Translations under genes and position numbers: made by a program
The notes under the pieces: model-generated
Databases searched by the model: none
What the model was told of the DNA's origin: nothing
What the model saw: only the letters and a program-made list of their open reading frames with translations
Source: Lachnospiraceae bacterium
Lineage (GTDB): Bacteria > Bacillota > Clostridia > Lachnospirales > Lachnospiraceae
Length of the DNA: 64,000 nt
Direction of reading: 5' to 3'
Assembly (NCBI GenBank): GCA_015056735.1
Contig: SVFT01000001.1
Span: 186,001-250,000 of the forward strand
Shown: one piece after another, positions 59,958-64,000 of the stretch
Layout: each line of letters opens with the position of its first letter
Numbering within the stretch: position 1 is the first letter of the stretch

Positions 59958-61634
59958 ATGGATGATAACCTGAAATGGTGGCAGAAAACCAACGTGTATG
60001 AGATTTATGTAAACAGCTTTCAGGATTCGGACGGAGACGGATACGGTGATCTGAATGGAATCACTTCGCGGCTGGACTATCTGAAGGAGCTGAAGGTCGG
60101 CGCGATCTGGCTGACGCCCGTCTATGAATCGCCGATGGTCGATAACGGGTATGACGTGGCGGATTATAAGAAGATCAATCCACGCTACGGCACGATGCAG
60201 GATATGGAGCATTTGATCTTCGAGGCGAAGAAGCGCGGGATCAGAGTCGTGATGGATCTTGTGTACAATCACACCTCCGATCAGAACAAGTGGTTTATCG
60301 AATCCGCAAAGAGCAGGACGGGCAAGTACAGTGATTGGTATATCTGGCGGGATCCCGCGCCGGATGGTGGGGAGCCGAACAACTGGAGAGGGATCTTCGG
60401 CGGCTCGGCCTGGACATGGTGTGAAGCAAGGGGACAGTATTACCTGCATACTTTTGCCGCACAGCAGCCGGATCTAAACTGGGAGAATCCGGAAGTGCGG
60501 AAGGCGTTATACGATATCGCGAGGTTCTGGATCGGAAAAGGAGCCGGCGGTTTCCGGATGGATGCGATCCCCTATATTGAGAAACCGGTGTCCTTTGCCG
60601 ATGGTCCGGTGGATGATACGGAAGGCCGTGCGAGCATCCATGATATGACGGTCAATACGCCGGGAATTCTGGATTTCCTGCATGAGTTCAAGAATCAGGT
60701 CATCAAAGGGCATGATGTTTTTACTGTAGGCGAGGCGAACGGCATCTCTGCGGATCAGCTGGACGACTGGGTCGGAGAGAATGGCGTCTTCGATATGCTG
60801 TTTGAATTCAGCCACAGCACGCTTGCATTTAAGGGCGCCGAGACATGGTGCAAGCCGGACGAATGGACCTTAAAAGACCTGAAAAAAGCGCTGCGGGACA
60901 GCCAGGCGGCTACCGCAGATAACGGGTGGTACCCAATCTATTTTGAAAATCATGACAGGCCGCGCTCGATTGATTTCTACTTTGGCGCGCATGCGGACCG
61001 GGCACTTGCAGGTAAAGCGCTCGGAACGGTTCTTCTGACCCTTCGGGGGACACCTTTTCTCTATCAGGGGGAGGAGCTTGGCATGACCAATGTGCATTGG
61101 GATCAGCTGGATACCTATGATGATCTCAATACAAGGAGTCAGTATGAGATCGCGCTGAAGGAGGGCTTCTCGCCGGATGAGGCGATGCGTTTCGTCCACC
61201 GTTTCAGCCGGGATAATGCAAGAACACCCATGCAGTGGGATGGATCAGAGCATGCCGGATTCACGAACGGCGTGCCCTGGCTTCCGGTCAATGAAAACTA
61301 CACGGCGGTCAATGCTGAACTGCAGAGTGCGCAGCCGGATTCGGTTCTGAACTGGTACCGCGGACTGGCTGCTTTCCGATGCGAGCATCCTGTGCTGACT
61401 GACGGCAGGTTCGAGGAGCGGATGACGGAGAGCGATCAGATCTACGCCTTTACAAGAACGGACGGGAGCGAGAAGCTTCTGATCGTTGTGAACTTCAGCG
61501 GCGAGGATGCGGTATTCTCGTATGATGCACTGGGGATCGGAGGGGCGCCGCAGGTACTCCTTAGCAGTTACGGGTTTGTTCCGGCCGTTCCCGATACACT
61601 TCGCCCGTATGAAGCGATGGTCGTTTCGTATTAG
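59958..61634 (+). CDS. GH13 alpha-glucosidase / oligo-1,6-glucosidase-like
   Basis: WWQKTNVYEIYVNSFQDSDGDGYGDLNGI, GFRMDAIPYI, ENHDRPRS. Confidence 0.93.
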   Translation: MDDNLKWWQKTNVYEIYVNSFQDSDGDGYGDLNGITSRLDYLKELKVGAIWLTPVYESPMVDNGYDVADYKKINPRYGTMQDMEHLIFEAKKRGIRVVMDLVYNHTSDQNKWFIESAKSRTGKYSDWYIWRDPAPDGGEPNNWRGIFGGSAWTWCEARGQYYLHTFAAQQPDLNWENPEVRKALYDIARFWIGKGAGGFRMDAIPYIEKPVSFADGPVDDTEGRASIHDMTVNTPGILDFLHEFKNQVIKGHDVFTVGEANGISADQLDDWVGENGVFDMLFEFSHSTLAFKGAETWCKPDEWTLKDLKKALRDSQAATADNGWYPIYFENHDRPRSIDFYFGAHADRALAGKALGTVLLTLRGTPFLYQGEELGMTNVHWDQLDTYDDLNTRSQYEIALKEGFSPDEAMRFVHRFSRDNARTPMQWDGSEHAGFTNGVPWLPVNENYTAVNAELQSAQPDSVLNWYRGLAAFRCEHPVLTDGRFEERMTESDQIYAFTRTDGSEKLLIVVNFSGEDAVFSYDALGIGGAPQVLLSSYGFVPAVPDTLRPYEAMVVSY

Positions 61635-61702
61635 TCACCGTCGGTTTTTCACATGTGGCCAAATTGTTTCCGCAGTTTTATATGCGTTTGAACGATCTCA
61701 TC

Positions 61703-61730
61703 TAAAGTATTTCGGGATTCAAGCCGATAT
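61703..61730 (+). promoter_or_regulatory. Sigma-D (sigma-28)-like promoter
   Basis: TAAA-N16-GCCGATAT, matching the Bacillus SigD consensus as I recall it. Confidence 0.65.
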
Positions 61731-61779
61731 AAATCAAAATGGAGTTTGCCCTTACGGGCTTTTGGCACAGGAGGTGCGT

Positions 61780-62514
61780 ATGGCAGGAATTGATTTTAAT
61801 TCGTTTTTTGGTACATCTTCATCGGATGGCAGTGCGTCCGGCGCTTCATGGCTGACAGAATATGCCAGCATTCAGAACGGCTCTTACGGGAAGCTTGCGA
61901 AGGCATATTATGCAAAGAAGAGCGGAACGGATGAGAAGGCTGCCAAGGCGGAGCAGGAAAAGCAGCAGCAGACGGATAATCGCATCGCGACCACTGCCGA
62001 TACGTTAAAAGATGCATCCGCAGCCTTGACAGGTGTGGCATCGCTTTTTGAAAAGAAAGAGATGACCGTAAGCAAGGAAGACGGCACAACCGAAAAGAAT
62101 ACGGACTATGACCGTGATGCAATCTACAAAGCGGTAAAGAAGTTTGCGGATGCTTATAACGAGATGCTGACGCAGGGCGAGAAGTCCGACAAGACCGGCG
62201 TTCTGTCTCCGACAGCGCATATGGTTAGTGCGACTTTAAGAAATTCCAAGCTTCTTACAGAGGCAGGTATTACAGTCAATAAGGATAATTCCTTATCGGT
62301 AGATGAAGAGAAGTTCAAGAACACAAAGATCACAACACTGAAAGCGCTGTTTTACGGAAAGAATTCATATGCGGATCAGATCGCTTCCAAGGCAGGTCTT
62401 ATCAGCACTGCAGCAAAGAATTCCGCCAATGCAAAGAAGAATTATACGAGCAAGGGGTCGCTTGATTCCAATGAATCCAATTCTTCGGGCAGCATGATCG
62501 ACAGCATCCTGTAG
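61780..62514 (+). CDS. FliD C-terminal-like orphan protein (hypothetical)
   Basis: YDRDAIYKAVKKFADAYNEMLTQG...LTEAGITVNKDNSLSVDEEKFKNTKITTLKALFYGKNSYADQIA resembles the FliD C-terminal domain; AGGAGG RBS. Confidence 0.55.
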   Translation: MAGIDFNSFFGTSSSDGSASGASWLTEYASIQNGSYGKLAKAYYAKKSGTDEKAAKAEQEKQQQTDNRIATTADTLKDASAALTGVASLFEKKEMTVSKEDGTTEKNTDYDRDAIYKAVKKFADAYNEMLTQGEKSDKTGVLSPTAHMVSATLRNSKLLTEAGITVNKDNSLSVDEEKFKNTKITTLKALFYGKNSYADQIASKAGLISTAAKNSANAKKNYTSKGSLDSNESNSSGSMIDSIL

Positions 62515-62540
62515 ATCCGGTATCATATGTGATTACATTG

Positions 62541-62571
62541 TAGCCTCTGCGGTTCTTACCGCAGAGGTTTT
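62541..62571 (+). terminator. Intrinsic terminator
   Basis: CCTCTGCGG-TTCTTA-CCGCAGAGGTTTTT. Confidence 0.88.
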
Positions 62572-62738
62572 TGCGCGCAAGAGGTGTCCATACCCGATAT
62601 GGAGTGAGCAGCACATGGAAACGAATTAACTCTGCCCACATCAAGAATGAAAGATTTTCATTTTAAAAAGAAAAACAGTTCACAAGACAAAATTTGCGAT
62701 ATACTAACGGTTGTAATACATATGTGGAGGAGTTAATC

Positions 62739-63668
62739 ATGAAAAAAGTAAGCGAATTTGTTGGAAAGTTTATGGCGGTCATCGTTCTGGTGGTTGCTGC
62801 ACTGGCACTGTTTGTACCCGGCACATGTCTGTGGGTTGAGACATCCTGGATCAATTATCTTCTGATGGTAGTTATGTTCGGTATGGGTCTTACCCTCAAG
62901 TTCGGCGACTTTGCCATTGTGTTCAAGCGCCCGAAGGATATTCTGATCGGCTGCGTTGCACAGTTTACGATCATGCCGCTTCTTGCATTCGGTCTCGGCA
63001 AGGCGTTCGGTCTGGATCCGGCACTTCTTGCGGGTGTGATCTTGGTCGGTACATGCCCCGGCGGTACGGCAAGTAACGTTATGACATATCTTAGCAAAGG
63101 TGATGTTGCGCTCTCTGTCGGCATGACAAGCGTGAATACCCTTTTGGCGCCGTTCCTTACACCGGCGATCACATACCTGCTCCTGAAGACGACCGTTACG
63201 GTAGATGTGATGAGCATGTTCCTTTCGATCATCAAGGTTGTCATCGTTCCGATCGCGCTTGGTTTTATCATCAACAAGCTGTGGGGCAAGTTTACGGAAA
63301 AAGTTGCGGATGTGTTGCCGCTTATCTCCGTTGCGGCAATCACGCTGATCGTAGCTGCCGTTGTATCACACAATGCAGAGAGAATCTTAGAGACAGGCGC
63401 GATCGTATTCGTGATCGTTATCCTGCACAATGTGCTCGGCTATGTGGTCGGATACTTACTCGGCCGTGTACTCAAGATGACAATGCCTCGTAAGAAGGCG
63501 CTCGCAATCGAGATAGGCATGCAGAACTCCGGTCTTGCAACATCCCTTGCAGGTACGGCATTCCCCGATCTTGCAATGGCAACGGTACCGGGTGCGATCT
63601 TCTCTGTATGGCACAACATCTCCGGTGCACTGCTCGCAAATGTATTCAGAAGAATGGGTGAAGAATAA
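62739..63668 (+). CDS. BASS-family (bile acid:sodium symporter-like) transporter
   Basis: GMGLTLKFGDFAIVFKRPKDILIG...GTCPGGTASNVMTYLSKGDVALSVGMTSVNTLLAPFLTP. Confidence 0.9.
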   Translation: MKKVSEFVGKFMAVIVLVVAALALFVPGTCLWVETSWINYLLMVVMFGMGLTLKFGDFAIVFKRPKDILIGCVAQFTIMPLLAFGLGKAFGLDPALLAGVILVGTCPGGTASNVMTYLSKGDVALSVGMTSVNTLLAPFLTPAITYLLLKTTVTVDVMSMFLSIIKVVIVPIALGFIINKLWGKFTEKVADVLPLISVAAITLIVAAVVSHNAERILETGAIVFVIVILHNVLGYVVGYLLGRVLKMTMPRKKALAIEIGMQNSGLATSLAGTAFPDLAMATVPGAIFSVWHNISGALLANVFRRMGEE

Positions 63669-63861
63669 AAACCTTATCAATTCTTACGAATTTGTATTAT
63701 GTACGAAGGAAGCCTTATGTTAGGCTTCCTTTTTAATTTAAATGAAAAGGATAGATAGATTTAATATATTTTTTACAAAATAATCTCAAAACGCATATTA
63801 TAATAGAAGTGATTGCAAACCGGATACAGACAGTCAAGGTCCGGCATGAAAGGAGAACGGT

Positions 63862-64000
63862 TTGAGGAAAACGATACTTCTGCTTATAATGGGGTGTATA
63901 TTTGTTATGACGGGTTGTGCGTCCGGAAAGGTCTCGAACGGCTTCATGTCGATCATGATGCCGGCGAGATTAAACGGCACCTACAGCGTGATCACGGATG
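63862..64000 (+). CDS. Lipoprotein (partial, runs off the window)
   Basis: TTG start after AAAGGAG: (M)RKTILLLIMGCIFVMTGCASGKVSNGFMSIMMPARLNGTYSVITD...; lipobox. Confidence 0.55.
   Translation, partial: MRKTILLLIMGCIFVMTGCASGKVSNGFMSIMMPARLNGTYSVITD

Overview
The window holds three blocks. (1) Bases 1 to about 21.1 kb are the late half of a Firmicutes-type siphovirus prophage: terminase, portal, minor head protein, scaffold, P22-like coat, connectors, tail tube, chaperones, tape measure, tail/receptor-binding genes and lysis genes. It ends next to a tRNA-Ala. (2) About 21.4-41.8 kb, plus an outlier at 47.5 kb, looks like an Amadori-product (fructoselysine / glycated peptide) utilisation locus. 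It has two FrlD-like kinases, an FrlB-like deglycase, an FrlC-like epimerase, an APC permease, GntR/UTRA regulators including a UTRA-only protein, amidohydrolases, YjbQ, an OppABCDF-type peptide ABC transporter and an M20 dipeptidase. (3) About 42-64 kb is mixed chromosomal content: NlpC/P60, an SPFH pair, proBAC, a hybrid histidine kinase, a GH13 enzyme, a BASS transporter, two tRNA-Leu genes with tRNA-derived debris, a decayed MNT/HEPN pair, and two genes preceded by sigma-D (sigma-28)-like promoters. The most striking observation is a silent receptor-binding-protein C-terminal cassette on the minus strand (18059-18482). It abuts the expressed tail-fibre gene tail-to-tail, with both stop codons sharing TTAA. 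A 15-bp in-frame inverted repeat (17717-17731 / 18483-18497) bounds both cassettes, which predicts an invertible phase-variation switch of about 780 bp. All calls come from reading the sequence and ORF translations; no database search was run.
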